The notes beneath the pieces were generated by a model, which was not told the DNA's origin, did no database searches, and saw nothing but the letters and a program-made list of their open reading frames with translations. From Streptomyces sp. NBC_00239 (GTDB taxonomy: Bacteria > Actinomycetota > Actinomycetes > Streptomycetales > Streptomycetaceae), in the NCBI RefSeq assembly GCF_036194065.1, contig NZ_CP108095.1, positions 2,852,001 through 2,916,000 of the forward strand: DNA of 64,000 nt. Direction: 5' to 3'. Position 1 is the stretch's first letter. Each line of letters begins with the position of its first letter. Below, piece after piece: positions 1 through 8,437 of this stretch. Position numbers and translations under genes: made by a program.

Positions 1-1656
1 GGTGTTGCAGATCTCGCCGAGCGTGGCCTCGGCCCGTACGGCGTCCAGCATCGCCGGGATCATGTTCGAGCCGTCCCGGGCGGCGGCCAGCATCTCGGCC
101 AGCGCCGTCTGGACCTTCGCGTCGTCGCGGCGGCCCTTGCGCTCGCCGAGCAGCCGGACCTGCTCCCACTCGACCTCGTGGCTGACCCGCAGGATCTCCA
201 GGTCGCCGGTGACGGAGCCGTGGTGGGCGTTGACGCCGACGACCAGCTTGTCGCCCTTCTCCAGGGACCGCTGGTAGCGGAAGGCGGATTCGGCGATCTC
301 GCCGGTGAACCAGCCGTCCTCGATGCCGCGCAGGATGCCCGAGGTGATCGGGCCGACCGGGTGCTGCCCGTTCGGGTGCGCGCGCAGCCCGCGCTCCTTG
401 ATCTGCTCGAAGATCTTCTCGGCGTCGGCCTCGATGCGGTCCGTGAGCTGCTCCACGTACCAGGAGCCGCCCAGCGGGTCGGCCACGTTGGCGACGCCGG
501 TCTCCTCCATCAGCACCTGCTGGGTGCGCAGGGCGATCTCGGCGGCCTGCTCGCTGGGCAGCGCGAGGGTCTCGTCGAGGGCGTTGGTGTGCAGCGAGTT
601 GGTGCCGCCGAGGATCGCGGAGAGGGCCTCCACCGCGGTGCGCACGACGTTGTTGTACGGCTGCTGGGCGGTGAGCGAGACGCCGGCGGTCTGGGTGTGG
701 AAGCGCAGCCACATGGCCTTGTCGCTCTGCGCGCCGTAGACCTCCTTCATCCAGCGGGCCCAGATCCGGCGGGCGGCGCGGAACTTGGCGATCTCCTCGA
801 AGAAGTCGAGGTGCGCGTCGAAGAAGAAGGACAGGCCGGGCGCGAAGACGTCCACGTCCATGCCGCGGGAGAGGCCGAGCTCCACGTACCCGAAGCCGTC
901 GGCGAGGGTGTACGCGAGCTCCTGCGCGGCCGTCGCCCCGGCCTCGCGGATGTGGTAGCCGGAGACGGAGAGCGGCTTGTAGGCGGGGATGCCGGTCGCG
1001 CAGTACTCCATGAGGTCGCCGATGAGGCGAAGGTGCGGCTCCGGCTCGAAGAGCCACTCCTTCTGGGCGATGTACTCCTTGAAGATGTCGGTCTGGAGCG
1101 TCCCGTTGAGGACGGCCGGGTCGACGCCCTGCCGCTCGGCGGCGACGAGGTACATGCAGAAGACGGGGACGGCGGGCCCGCTGATGGTCATCGAGGTGGT
1201 GACGTCGCCGAGCGGAATGTCCTTGAAGAGGACCTCCATGTCGGCGGCCGAGTCGATGGCCACACCGCAGTGGCCGACCTCGCCGAGGGCGCGCGGGTCG
1301 TCGGAGTCGCGGCCCATCAGGGTCGGCATGTCGAAGGCCACGGACAGGCCGCCGCCGCCGGCCGCCAGGATCATCTTGTAGCGCTCGTTGGTCTGCTCGG
1401 CGTTGCCGAAGCCGGCGAACTGGCGGATGGTCCAGGTCCGGCCGCGGTAGCCGGTGGGGTGCAGGCCGCGGGTGAAGGGGTACTCCCCCGGCCAGCCGAT
1501 GCGCTCGAAGCCCTCGTAGGCGTCGCCGGGCCGCGGCCCGTAGACCGGCTCGACGGAATCGCCGGAGAGGGTGGAGAAGTCGGCGTCCCGCTTGCGGGCC
1601 CGGTCGTAACGGGCCTGCCAGCGAAGGCGGCCCTGCTCGATGGCGTCAGCGTCCAT
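1..1656 (-). CDS. icmA: Isobutyryl-CoA mutase large subunit (partial, 3' end outside window)
   Basis: The coenzyme B12-dependent mutase interconverts isobutyryl-CoA and n-butyryl-CoA, linking valine catabolism to butyryl-CoA building blocks. The first 552 residues are visible; IcmA proteins are about 566 aa, so only the last few codons are missing. The substrate-barrel motif [10 protein letters not shown] is at residues 74-83. Phe80 and Gln198 occupy the positions that are Tyr89 and Arg207 in methylmalonyl-CoA mutase, which is the established signature of isobutyryl-CoA mutase. There is no B12-binding domain, as expected for the large subunit; the small subunit IcmB is not in this window. The ATG at 1656 lies just downstream of a palindromic operator. 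A generic methylmalonyl-CoA mutase is less likely because of the two substrate-pocket residues. Confidence 0.92.
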   Translation of the reverse strand, partial: MDADAIEQGRLRWQARYDRARKRDADFSTLSGDSVEPVYGPRPGDAYEGFERIGWPGEYPFTRGLHPTGYRGRTWTIRQFAGFGNAEQTNERYKMILAAGGGGLSVAFDMPTLMGRDSDDPRALGEVGHCGVAIDSAADMEVLFKDIPLGDVTTSMTISGPAVPVFCMYLVAAERQGVDPAVLNGTLQTDIFKEYIAQKEWLFEPEPHLRLIGDLMEYCATGIPAYKPLSVSGYHIREAGATAAQELAYTLADGFGYVELGLSRGMDVDVFAPGLSFFFDAHLDFFEEIAKFRAARRIWARWMKEVYGAQSDKAMWLRFHTQTAGVSLTAQQPYNNVVRTAVEALSAILGGTNSLHTNALDETLALPSEQAAEIALRTQQVLMEETGVANVADPLGGSWYVEQLTDRIEADAEKIFEQIKERGLRAHPNGQHPVGPITSGILRGIEDGWFTGEIAESAFRYQRSLEKGDKLVVGVNAHHGSVTGDLEILRVSHEVEWEQVRLLGERKGRRDDAKVQTALAEMLAAARDGSNMIPAMLDAVRAEATLGEICNT

Positions 1657-1665
1657 GCCCACGAA

Positions 1666-1687
1666 TTTACTAGGACGTCCTACTAAA
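1666..1687. promoter_or_regulatory. Palindromic operator upstream of icmA
   Basis: A perfect 12-bp palindrome TAGGACGTCCTA (1671-1682) extends to a 22-bp inverted repeat (1666-1687) with one mismatched pair. It ends only 9 bp upstream of the icmA ATG, so a bound dimer would block the start region. No regulator for it can be named from the sequence. Confidence 0.6.
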
Positions 1688-1700
1688 TGTCGATGGCAAA

Positions 1701-1722
1701 CCCCGGGGAGATGCCCCCGGGG
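1701..1722 (-). terminator. Hairpin downstream of DUF3817 gene
   Basis: CCCCGGGG at 1701-1708 pairs with CCCCGGGG at 1715-1722 around a 6-nt loop. It lies 10 nt past the stop of the DUF3817 gene and before the icmA operator, separating the two units. There is no U-tract, which is usual in Streptomyces. Confidence 0.55.
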
Positions 1723-1732
1723 TGGCCGCGGA

Positions 1733-2062
1733 TCAGGCCTTCGCGGTCGCCAGACCGTCGCTGACCAGCGGCTCGATCTCGGCGCGTACGTTCTTCTCGA
1801 CGAAGAAGGCGGCGAGCGGGATGGTGCCGCTGACCATGACCCAGAGCATCCTGCCGAACGGCCACTTCGCCTTGGAGCTGAGGTCGAAGGCGAAGACCAG
1901 GTAGATCATGAAGAGCACGCCGTGGACCTGGGAGACCACGAAGGTCAGGTCGGCGCCCTTGTCGAAGCCGTACTTGAAAATCATGCACGTGCACAGCACG
2001 AGCAGCATGATCGCGGTGGCGAAGGCCATCACCCGGTACCTGGTCAGCACGCTCTTCTTCAT
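1733..2062 (-). CDS. DUF3817 family membrane protein
   Basis: Small integral membrane protein of 109 aa. Hydrophobic segments are near residues 10-28, 42-60 and 72-88, with the family's VSQVHGVLFMIYLVFAFDL stretch at about 43-61 followed by KWPFG. The molecular function of DUF3817 is unknown. The ATG at 2062 was chosen; a GTG two codons upstream is also possible. A paralogue with the same layout (HGVLFVIYAVFLLD, KWPFK) lies at 10586-10933. It is followed by a hairpin and sits downstream of a MarR gene on the same strand. Confidence 0.82.
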   Translation of the reverse strand: MKKSVLTRYRVMAFATAIMLLVLCTCMIFKYGFDKGADLTFVVSQVHGVLFMIYLVFAFDLSSKAKWPFGRMLWVMVSGTIPLAAFFVEKNVRAEIEPLVSDGLATAKA

Positions 2063-2106
2063 GTCCACGAGCGTAGCCGTCCGTTTTGGCCGATCTTGAC
2101 GGGGGG

Positions 2107-2613
2107 CTACTCGTCGAAATCGTCGGCGGCGACCCGCAGCGGGCGCAGCAGGGCGAAGATCTCGGCGCACTCCTCCGCGTCGTACGCGCCGAGGCCGAAG
2201 TCCATGGCCATCAGGTCCTTGGTGGCCGCCTCGACCACCTCGCGGCCCTTCTCGGTGATCGACGCGAGGGTGCCCCGGCCGTCGTTGGGGTTCGGCCGCC
2301 GGGCCACCAGGCCGGACTTCACCAGCCGGTCGACCGTGTTCGTCACCGAGGTCGGGTGCACCATCAGCCGCTCGCCGATCTTCGACATGGGCAGCTCGCC
2401 GGCCTTGGAGAAGGTGAGCAGCACCAGCGCCTCGTAGCGGGCGAAGGTCAGCCCGTACGGCTTGACGACGGCGTCTACCTCGGCGAGGAGGATCTGGTGG
2501 GCCCGCATGATCGACGTGATCGCGGCCATCGCGGGCACGGGGCCCCAGCGGCGCTGCCACAGCTCGTCGGCGCGGGCGATGGGGTCGAAGGGAAGACTGA
2601 GCGGCTTGGGCAC
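2107..2613 (-). CDS. MarR family transcriptional regulator
   Basis: 168-aa winged-helix repressor. The HTH with LPMSKIGERLMVHPTSVTNT is at about residues 82-101, followed by the wing region with NPNDGRG. The GTG start is 6 nt after a TAGGGT -10 box, so the mRNA is probably leaderless. It stands between an MFS exporter gene upstream and a DUF3817 gene downstream on the same strand. MarR proteins often regulate neighbouring efflux genes, so the MFS gene is a reasonable target, but no operator was found. Confidence 0.9.
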   Translation of the reverse strand: MPKPLSLPFDPIARADELWQRRWGPVPAMAAITSIMRAHQILLAEVDAVVKPYGLTFARYEALVLLTFSKAGELPMSKIGERLMVHPTSVTNTVDRLVKSGLVARRPNPNDGRGTLASITEKGREVVEAATKDLMAMDFGLGAYDAEECAEIFALLRPLRVAADDFDE

Positions 2614-2619
2614 CGCACG

Positions 2620-2625
2620 ACCCTA
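2620..2625 (-). promoter_or_regulatory. -10 box of leaderless MarR transcript
   Basis: On the minus strand TAGGGT is followed by 6 nt and then the GTG start at 2613. No Shine-Dalgarno sequence is present between them. Confidence 0.5.
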
Positions 2626-2633
2626 CCGCCCGG

Positions 2634-3935
2634 TCATTTCGCGTTCAGCCCCGTCTCGCCTTTCGGTCCCCGCCGTTGGCCGTCGGGCCGGTCGTCCCGA
2701 TGTCCGTCCCCGTGTCCGTCGCGGGGGTCGTCGCGGCGGGCGCCGGTGGCCCGGAGTTCGCCGAGGAGCACCAGGACGCAGAGCGTGCCGAGTACGGCGG
2801 CGCCGACGACCACCAGGTGGACGGGCACCAGCTCGGCCGCCAGCCCGGCCAGCGCCATGCCGGCGCCCTGGAGCGTCATCAGGCCGGTGCTCAGCAGGGT
2901 CATGGCCCGGCCGCGCAGCTCCTCGGGGACGGCGTCCACCCACCACCGGTCGAGGCCGATCGTGTAGGCGTGCGCGAGCCCCGCGAGCAGCAGGACCGCT
3001 GCGAGCGGCGCGGCGGCGGGCCGCAGCGCGTACGCGAGCAGCGGCAGCAGGCTGACCGCGGCGAGGGGAACGACGAGCCGGGAGCGGGCGGCCGGGCCGA
3101 GCGCCGAGCCGGCCCACAGCTCGCCGGCGATGGTGCCGACGGGCAGCGCGCACATCAGCAGGCCGAGCGTGGCGGTGCCCGCGCCGATGTCGTGGACGTA
3201 CGGGGCCATCAGCGCCTCGGGGGCCACCACGAACACCGGGGGCAGCCAGCACATGAGGGTCAGCGCGCGCAGCCGGCGGTCGCCGAACACGGCCCGCAGG
3301 CCGGCGAGCGGGCCGCTGCGGGGGCCGCCGGCGGCGCGGGCGGGCCGGTTCGCGGTGCCCAGGCGCAGCAGGAGCGCCGAGCCGAGGAAGGTGCCGGCGG
3401 TGAGCGCGAGCGCGCCGCGCGGCGGGACCGCCACGAGCAGCAGTCCGCCCAGCCCGAACCCGATGAGCTGGGCGGACTGGGCGACCATCCGCAGCAGCGA
3501 GCGGCCGAGTACGAAGCGGTCGCCGTCGCCGAGTATGTCGGCGAGGGAGGCGTTGCGGGTGCCCTGGAAGAGCGGGGCGACGAACGCCATGGCGCAGCGC
3601 AGCACGAGCAGGCCCGCGACGGGGGTGGCGGGCAGCACCATCAGGGCGGCGCACCCTGCGCACACGAGGTCGCAGGCGACCAGGACCCGGCGGGCGGGGT
3701 ACCGGTCCGCGACGCCGGCGAGCAGGGTGCCGCCGAGGAGGTACGGGAGGAAGCCGAGCGCGAAGGTGAGGGCGCTCATCAGGGGGGATCCGGTGAGCCG
3801 GTAGACGAGGACGGTGAGGGAGATCTCGGCGATGACCAGCCCCAGCACGGAGGCGAGGTGCGCGGCGAACACCGGGCGGAATTCCCGGACCCGGAACGCG
3901 GAGCGGTAACCGGCGGTGGGTGCGTTGACGGACAT
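2634..3935 (-). CDS. MFS transporter
   Basis: 433-aa multi-pass membrane protein of the major facilitator superfamily, probably a drug or metabolite exporter. Several hydrophobic helices are recognisable, with the loop 2-3 motif region GVADRYPARRVLVACDL at about residues 69-85 and a matching loop in the second half (LDRWWVDAVPEELRGRAMT). The C-terminal 40 residues are hydrophilic and rich in Asp, Gly, His and Arg. The ATG at 3935 (MSVNAPTAGYRSAF) is the first start with a purine-rich upstream sequence. The substrate is unknown. The gene is divergent from an ArsR-like regulator and followed by a MarR gene; either could control it. Confidence 0.88.
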   Translation of the reverse strand: MSVNAPTAGYRSAFRVREFRPVFAAHLASVLGLVIAEISLTVLVYRLTGSPLMSALTFALGFLPYLLGGTLLAGVADRYPARRVLVACDLVCAGCAALMVLPATPVAGLLVLRCAMAFVAPLFQGTRNASLADILGDGDRFVLGRSLLRMVAQSAQLIGFGLGGLLLVAVPPRGALALTAGTFLGSALLLRLGTANRPARAAGGPRSGPLAGLRAVFGDRRLRALTLMCWLPPVFVVAPEALMAPYVHDIGAGTATLGLLMCALPVGTIAGELWAGSALGPAARSRLVVPLAAVSLLPLLAYALRPAAAPLAAVLLLAGLAHAYTIGLDRWWVDAVPEELRGRAMTLLSTGLMTLQGAGMALAGLAAELVPVHLVVVGAAVLGTLCVLVLLGELRATGARRDDPRDGHGDGHRDDRPDGQRRGPKGETGLNAK

Positions 3936-4130
3936 CCCCCGAGCCTGCCCACCCACCCCCACCCAACCGATAGATTCGCCCCACCCCGAATCCACCCCGC
4001 CGCTACCCCCGCGGCCCACCAGAATCCAGCCTCGCCGAATGGGGTTGCCGCCAGCGGCAAGGCTGCGGGTTGCCGCCCAGCGGGCGGCGGGGGTGGAGCG
4101 GGTTGGGTTGGGTGACGAGGAGGTGCGGCG

Positions 4131-5144
4131 GTGTTTCATCTGCGGTTCGGGGAGGCGGACCTGCTGCGCTGCCGGTTCGCCGTGTCTCCCCGATGGGAGA
4201 CCCAGGAAGCCGTACGCACCCTGCAACGCCCGGAACGCCTCGCCTACCACCTGCCCTGGCTCCGCCGGGCCCGCGAGGCCGCCGCGCCCCTGGACCTGCG
4301 CCCCCTGTGGCTGCTGATGCCCCAGCGCGGGCACACCCCGGACTTCCTCGGGCCGCCCCCGATCGGCCCGGCCGCCTCCTTCGACCAGGAGCTCGCCCGC
4401 ATCCGCGCGGCCGCCGCCGACCCGGCGGCGGTCCGCGACGACCTCGCCCGCTCGCTCGCCTGCACGCCCGGCGCCCTGGAGTCCCCGCAGGGCCGGGAGC
4501 TGCTGGACGATCCGGTCCGCGCGGTGGAACGGCTCGCGGACCTGACCGAACAGGCCTGGCACGCCCTGGTGGAGCCGTACTGGCCCCGGCTGCGGGCGCT
4601 GCTGGAGGCCGACATCGTCTTCCACGCCCGGCGGCTGGCCACCTCGGGTCTGGCGGGGCTGTTCGCCGGGCTCCACCCCGACCTGCACTGGGACGAGGCA
4701 AGCAGCACGCTCACCCTGGACCGGGTCACCCATCACGACCGGGACCTCGGCGGGCAGGGCCTGGTCCTGATGCCGAGCGCCTTCGTCTGGCCGGAGGTGG
4801 CGGGCGGCTTCGACCCGCCGTGGCAGCCGACCGTGGCGTACCCGGCCCGCGGGATCGGCGCGCTGTGGACCGAGCCGCGCGAGCGGACGCCCGAGGCGTT
4901 GGCCCGGCTGTTCGGGCGGGCCCGGGCGGACGTGCTGTGCGCGCTCGCCGAGCCCGCGTCGACGACGGCGCTCGCGCGGCGGCTCGGGCTGGCGCCGTCG
5001 TCGGTCTCGGCGCACCTGAAGGCGTTGGCGGGTGCCGGACTGCTGCTCGCGCACCGGCACGGCCGTCAGGTCCTGTACGAGCGCACCCCCTTGGGCATCG
5101 CCCTGGCCACGCCCCCCTCCCCAGGCCCCGACCCCACCGGCTGA
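4131..5144 (+). CDS. DUF5937/ArsR-like winged-helix regulator
   Basis: 337-aa protein starting at GTG with GAGGAGG about 8 nt upstream. Residues 1-240 form a DUF5937-type domain found in actinobacterial regulators. The C-terminal 80 residues contain an ArsR-type winged helix: ALAEPASTTALARRLGLAPS, then a recognition helix SSVSAHLKALAGAGLL. The family's metal-binding Cys pair is not visible, so it is unlikely to be a metal sensor. It is divergent from the MFS exporter, which is its most likely target. The ligand is unknown. Confidence 0.8.
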   Translation: MFHLRFGEADLLRCRFAVSPRWETQEAVRTLQRPERLAYHLPWLRRAREAAAPLDLRPLWLLMPQRGHTPDFLGPPPIGPAASFDQELARIRAAAADPAAVRDDLARSLACTPGALESPQGRELLDDPVRAVERLADLTEQAWHALVEPYWPRLRALLEADIVFHARRLATSGLAGLFAGLHPDLHWDEASSTLTLDRVTHHDRDLGGQGLVLMPSAFVWPEVAGGFDPPWQPTVAYPARGIGALWTEPRERTPEALARLFGRARADVLCALAEPASTTALARRLGLAPSSVSAHLKALAGAGLLLAHRHGRQVLYERTPLGIALATPPSPGPDPTG

Positions 5145-5311
5145 GCCCGGCCCCCTCGCCGACGCGCGGGGGGCAAACCGCTGCCCCGGCGGCAACTCCC
5201 AGGGGCAGGGGCGGGAAGTCGGGGTGGGCGGTGTCGTGGCCTGCGGCTACGTGTCCGTTATGTCACGATGACCCGGTCCGCTTCCCGCCCAGCCATCCCG
5301 AGGGGCCCCGG

Positions 5312-6352
5312 ATGTCCGGCCACCGAAGCCACCGACACGTCACCCTCCCCCTCAGCCTCGCTCTGCTGATGGCGCCGGTCACGGCCGCCTGTTCGGGGTC
5401 CGCGGAGCCGCCGCCGCGGGCCGCCGAGCCCGGCGCCTCCCGGCCGGCCTCCCCCACCGGGTCCCCGGCGCCCGAGTCCCCGTTCTGGGTGGACCCGCAC
5501 AGCGACGCGGCCCGCCAGGTGGCCCAATGGGAGGCGCAGGGCCGCAACAGCGACGCGCAGGTGCTGCGCCGCATCGCGGAGCGGCCGATGGCGCTGTGGG
5601 GTCCCGGCGACGACCCGGGCCCGGAGATCCGGCGGGCCGTCACCAGCGCCAAGGCGGCCCGGCGCACCGTCGTGCTCACCGCGTACAACATCCCGTACCG
5701 GGACTGCGGCCAGCACTCGGCGGGCGGCGCCTGGAACGCCGAGGCCTACCGCCGCTGGATCGGGGCCTTCGCGGACAACATCGGCGACGCCAGGGCCATC
5801 GTGATCCTGGAGCCCGACGCGATCCCGCACATCATCGACGGGTGTACGCAGGCGGACCACCACGACGAGCGGTACCGGCTGCTGGCCGAGGCGGTGACCC
5901 GGCTCAAGCGCCAGCCGAACACCCGGGTCTACCTGGACGCGGGCAATCCGGCCTGGATCCCGGACCCGACGAAACTGGTCGAGCCGCTCTACAAGGCCGG
6001 GCTCGAACGGGCCGACGGCTTCTCGCTGAACGTCTCCAACTTCCAGCCGGACGACGTGGGCCGGGAGTACGGGGCCCGCATCTCGAAGGCGACCGGCGGC
6101 AAGCACTTCGTGATCGACACCAGCCGCAACGGCGACGGCCCGCTGCCCGGCAACCGGACCGAGGCCTGGTGCAACCCGCCGGGGCGGGCGCTGGGCGCGC
6201 CGCCCACCGACCGGACGGGCGACGCGCTCGTCGACGCGTACCTGTGGATCAAGCGGCCCGGCGAGTCCGACGGGCAGTGCCGGGGCGGCCCCGCGGCGGG
6301 CAAGTGGTGGCCGGACTACGCCCTGGGGCTGGCCCGCCGGGCCAAGGAGTAG
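5312..6352 (+). CDS. cslZ: Secreted GH6 endoglucanase of the csl cluster
   Basis: 346-aa family 6 glycoside hydrolase that hydrolyses beta-1,4-glucan with inversion. The N-terminus has a signal sequence ending at VTAAC, which looks like a weak lipobox (Cys at about residue 27), followed by a Ser/Pro-rich linker. Catalytic-core motifs are YNIPYRDCGQHSAGG, containing the presumed proton-donor region, and VILEPDAIPH. The two expected conserved Cys residues (in RDCG and DGCTQ) are present. It converges on glxA and cslA, so it probably trims or releases the glycan made by CslA at hyphal tips. Family length is typical (about 300 catalytic residues). The ATG at 5312 precedes the Arg/His-rich n-region. 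Confidence 0.88.
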   Translation: MSGHRSHRHVTLPLSLALLMAPVTAACSGSAEPPPRAAEPGASRPASPTGSPAPESPFWVDPHSDAARQVAQWEAQGRNSDAQVLRRIAERPMALWGPGDDPGPEIRRAVTSAKAARRTVVLTAYNIPYRDCGQHSAGGAWNAEAYRRWIGAFADNIGDARAIVILEPDAIPHIIDGCTQADHHDERYRLLAEAVTRLKRQPNTRVYLDAGNPAWIPDPTKLVEPLYKAGLERADGFSLNVSNFQPDDVGREYGARISKATGGKHFVIDTSRNGDGPLPGNRTEAWCNPPGRALGAPPTDRTGDALVDAYLWIKRPGESDGQCRGGPAAGKWWPDYALGLARRAKE

Positions 6353-6392
6353 GCCTACCGACCAGCCTCACACCGCGGTCACCGCCAAGCCC

Positions 6393-6408
6393 GGCCCCGG
6401 CTGGGGCC
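6393..6408. terminator. Bidirectional hairpin between cslZ and glxA
   Basis: GGCCCC (6393-6398), loop GGCT, GGGGCC (6403-6408). It lies in the 66-bp gap between the convergent stop codons. Confidence 0.45.
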
Positions 6409-6418
6409 CCAGCCACCG

Positions 6419-8434
6419 TCACAGCCGCGGCCGCATCCCGGTCCGCGCGGGCCCGCTCCCGGGCTCCACCGGCTTGACGGGCTTGACCTGGATCCACTTG
6501 GCCACGGACGGCGTGCCGTCGGCGTCCGTCACGAAGAGCATGTACCAGCCGGGCGGCACCAGGGTCGGGTCGCCGGGCACCTTGACGGTCACCGAGTCGC
6601 CGGTGCGGGTCAGCCCGAGTTCGATCGAGCGCTGCTCGACGTCCGTGGTGTGGGTGACGGCGCTGGGCCGCATCAGGCGGGCCCGCTCGATCCGTCCGGG
6701 GTCGGGTGCGCTGAAGGTGGCCCGGCCGTTCTGGTCGACCTCCTGCGGGCCGTCGCCCAGCTTCGGCCGGCGCTCCGGGTCCCGGTGCAGGTAGGGCGGG
6801 GTGTAGACCTCCAGCCGGGTGTCGAACTTGCCGAGTTTGGTGTTGTCCTTGTCGGAGAAGAGCGGGTCGGAGCCGAAGGTGGCGACCCGTCCGTCGGGCA
6901 GCAGCAGCGCCTCCGAGTGGTAGTTGCGGCCGACGGAGGGCGCTGCGGCGGTGACGAAGGTGTTGGTCTTCGGCCAGTAGAACTGCGCCTTGTGGATGTC
7001 GCTGGCGCCGCGGCCGCGGTAGTCGGCCGCGCCGCCGGTGGTGAAGACGGAGTCGTCCGGGAGGATCACCGAGCTGAGGTAGCGGGTGCCCTGCGGGAGC
7101 GAGGGCCCGTTCTTGAAGACCGGGCCGTCCTCCTTGAGGTCGATGATCGAGGTGCGTCCGGTGGCCTTGCGGGACTCGCCGACGCCGCCGCCGCCGAGCA
7201 CCATCAGCCGCTGGTCCTGCGCGGGCGGCAGCAACAGCGAGGAGGACGTCTCCAGCTGGTCCGCGTCGGTGAGGCCGGTCAGTTTGGTGAACGTGTTGGT
7301 CTTCACGTCCCACAGGCCGGGTTCGCGGCCCTTGCCGGCGGGTCCGTAGCCGGCGTTGGAGCCGGTGTAGAGGAGCTTGCCGCCCTTGGTGAGGAAGAGC
7401 GCGGGGTAGGTGGGGAAGTACCGGAAGGGGCCCTTGCCCCATTTCTTCGTCTGCGGGTCGTAGATCTCGTTGTCGCCGGGGACCACGTCGCCGACGTCGT
7501 TGAGGCCGGAGACGGCGAGCACCTTGCCGTCCTGGAGGCTCACGAGGGTCGGGTACCAGCGGGCGTCCTTCATCGGGTCGACCGGGATGTACTTCTCGGC
7601 CTTCGGGTCGAACTCGTAGGCGGCCTTGATGCCCTGGAAGTCCTGCTTGTCGACGCTGAGGCGCTCGGCGAGGCCGTAGACGTTGTCGGCGTCCTTGCCG
7701 CCCAGGCCGACGACCTCGTACTGCGCGGCCTGGGTGGTCAGGCCCTGCGGGCCCTCGTCGACGGCCTCGACGAAGACCCGTGCCTCGGCGGCCACGACCT
7801 TCGTCTTCCACGGCAGCATCCGGCCGCTCTTGGCGTACGAGATCTGGAACTCGCGCTTGGCCTTGGGGACGGTGACGTCGAAGCGGGACACGTACTCCAC
7901 GCCGGAGGGCGAGCGGAAGACCGTGCCCTTCTTCAGCCTCACCTCCTTGTCCGGGCTCTCGTTCTTGACGCGCATGCCGCCGCCGGCCCGGGTGACCTTC
8001 CCGTCGAGGACCTCGTACCGCGCGGTGCCGCCGGCCACCAGCAGCCGGCCGTCGGGGAGCTGGCTGTGGCCCGAGCAGAAGAAGTCCTCGGGGGTGGGGA
8101 TCTTCTTGAAGGTGTCGTTCGACGGGTCCCACAGGACGGTGTCGAAGCTGCCCTTGTCGAAGTTGCGCTGGCTGTTGCCGGACCCGGCGATGAGCAGCAC
8201 CTTCCCGGTGTGCAGCAGGGCCGCGTGCATGGCGTTGATGCGATGGGTCTGGGGCATGTCGACCATCGCCCACGAGCCGTACTGGATCCGGTAGCTGGCC
8301 TGGCCGATCTTGTACGCCTCGTACTTGTCCTCGGCGAAGGAGAGGGCGGCGGGCGCGTTGAGCCCGGCGAGGACGACCACCGCGCCCGCGCCGAGGGCGG
8401 TCTTCTTGAACTTCTTGGAAGGCTGGTAGGCCAT
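6419..8434 (-). CDS. glxA: GlxA mono-copper radical oxidase
   Basis: 671-aa galactose-oxidase-like enzyme that oxidises a glycan alcohol to an aldehyde and makes peroxide at hyphal tips. The N-terminus has a single hydrophobic segment (about 12-31) that anchors or exports it. By alignment with galactose oxidase the active site is visible: Cys120 in DFFCSGHSQ (thioether partner), Tyr294 in ARWYPT, Tyr505-His506 in GRNYHSE and His595 in VTHTTD. Kelch repeats occupy the middle and a DUF1929 beta domain the C-terminus. The gene starts 3 bp after the cslA stop, so the two are cotranscribed and probably translationally coupled. Confidence 0.93.
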   Translation of the reverse strand: MAYQPSKKFKKTALGAGAVVVLAGLNAPAALSFAEDKYEAYKIGQASYRIQYGSWAMVDMPQTHRINAMHAALLHTGKVLLIAGSGNSQRNFDKGSFDTVLWDPSNDTFKKIPTPEDFFCSGHSQLPDGRLLVAGGTARYEVLDGKVTRAGGGMRVKNESPDKEVRLKKGTVFRSPSGVEYVSRFDVTVPKAKREFQISYAKSGRMLPWKTKVVAAEARVFVEAVDEGPQGLTTQAAQYEVVGLGGKDADNVYGLAERLSVDKQDFQGIKAAYEFDPKAEKYIPVDPMKDARWYPTLVSLQDGKVLAVSGLNDVGDVVPGDNEIYDPQTKKWGKGPFRYFPTYPALFLTKGGKLLYTGSNAGYGPAGKGREPGLWDVKTNTFTKLTGLTDADQLETSSSLLLPPAQDQRLMVLGGGGVGESRKATGRTSIIDLKEDGPVFKNGPSLPQGTRYLSSVILPDDSVFTTGGAADYRGRGASDIHKAQFYWPKTNTFVTAAAPSVGRNYHSEALLLPDGRVATFGSDPLFSDKDNTKLGKFDTRLEVYTPPYLHRDPERRPKLGDGPQEVDQNGRATFSAPDPGRIERARLMRPSAVTHTTDVEQRSIELGLTRTGDSVTVKVPGDPTLVPPGWYMLFVTDADGTPSVAKWIQVKPVKPVEPGSGPARTGMRPRL

Positions 8435-8437
8435 GGC

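Noticed and set aside
178..1686. 502-codon open frame on the plus strand opposite icmA
   Set aside because: It is the antisense frame of a well-conserved mutase; its composition (Val, Gly, Ala, Asp runs) is typical for GC-rich shadow frames and it matches no protein family.
1657..1732. Cobalamin riboswitch before icmA
   Set aside because: The space is too short for the roughly 200-nt aptamer, and it contains an operator. The adenosyltransferase gene at 34088 is also apparently leaderless.
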